Shown here piece by piece: positions 63,746-64,000 of a DNA stretch of 64,000 nt. Numbering within the stretch: the stretch's first letter is position 1; each line of letters starts with the position of its first letter. Below the pieces are notes generated by a model, which worked only from the letters and a program-made list of their open reading frames with translations, was not told the origin of the DNA and did not search any database. Source of the stretch: Lachnospiraceae bacterium (GTDB taxonomy: Bacteria; Bacillota; Clostridia; Lachnospirales; Lachnospiraceae); NCBI GenBank assembly GCA_017540265.1, contig JAFYBJ010000011.1, positions 1-64,000 of the forward strand. Direction: 5' to 3'. Made by a program: the position numbers and the translations under genes.

Positions 63746-64000
63746 ATGAAATTTGATGAATTACTTGAAAAGGTAAGAAAGATCGCAGGAAGCAAGGAGA
63801 TCACTACCGATGATTTCCTTGCAGTACAGGTGAATATCACAGGAAAGGAAAGCGGTGTATTCTATGTAGAGCTTAAGGACAGAAAGGTCAGTGTAGAGCC
63901 CTACGAATATTATGACAGGAACTGTGCTATTACCATGAGCCTGGCGGATTTCAATAAACTGATAGACGGAAAGCTCGATCCGATACTTGCCTTTGGAACA
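63746..64000 (+). CDS. SCP2-domain protein, 3'-partial
   Basis: The gene starts at ATG 63746, six bases after TGGAGGT (63733-63739), and runs off the window. The visible 85 residues have the SCP2 sterol-carrier pattern: F-Y-V-E-L-K-D, then I-T-M-S-L-A-D-F-N-K-L-I-D-G-K-L-D-P. SCP2 domains bind lipids. Confidence 0.75.
   Translation, partial: MKFDELLEKVRKIAGSKEITTDDFLAVQVNITGKESGVFYVELKDRKVSVEPYEYYDRNCAITMSLADFNKLIDGKLDPILAFGT

Overview
The window looks like chromosome of a Gram-positive member of the Clostridia, most like Lachnospiraceae. This is a judgement from gene families and style, not from a search. The evidence is strong AGGAGG ribosome sites, many lipoproteins with Gram-positive lipoboxes, secreted proteins built from Big_2 and InlB-type repeats, Rpn-family nucleases, and an indolepyruvate:ferredoxin oxidoreductase operon typical of anaerobes. 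No rRNA, tRNA, CRISPR array, prophage or complete insertion sequence was seen.

Layout. 1-7000: two secreted multidomain proteins (a partial Big_2 protein and an SGNH esterase with Ig-like modules) around an Rpn nuclease and a small HTH membrane regulator. 7000-14300: a SulP anion permease, O-acetylhomoserine sulfhydrylase, a flotillin, a DUF2225 protein and a STAS-kinase fusion. 14350-20520: a VWA lipoprotein divergent from an M13 peptidase lipoprotein and a DUF3298 lipoprotein. 20580-24840: a minus-strand operon of four membrane proteins, three of which carry the same short zinc ribbon. 25141-29915: a very large receptor (membrane domain, beta-propeller, Y_Y_Y, HD-GYP) overlapping a BMP/PnrA-type binding protein.

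30034-34800: the iorA-iorB-thioesterase-paaK-ACT operon for 2-oxo-aryl acid oxidation to acyl-CoA. 34898-41223: a patatin, recU, aspS, a sirtuin and two RimK-like ATP-grasp ligases, closely packed. 41202-43869: a minus-strand RelA/SpoT-like protein with an apparently dead synthetase domain and an HTH partner. 44051-52108: hisS, deoC, an amino-acid binding lipoprotein, a giant InlB-repeat surface protein, dtd, a deaminase and an orphan hypE. 52157-53194: a tandem-NUDIX protein.

53195-54379 is the only long gene-free stretch. It holds seven 72-bp tandem units, each able to fold into a hairpin with a covarying closing pair, plus several other palindromic elements and two good promoters. 54380-59453 is a MacAB-like lipoprotein/ATPase/permease exporter. 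It is followed by two more lipoproteins, a class I aminotransferase and the start of an SCP2-domain gene that runs off the window. Two families of short dispersed palindromes (REP-like) recur between genes across the window.
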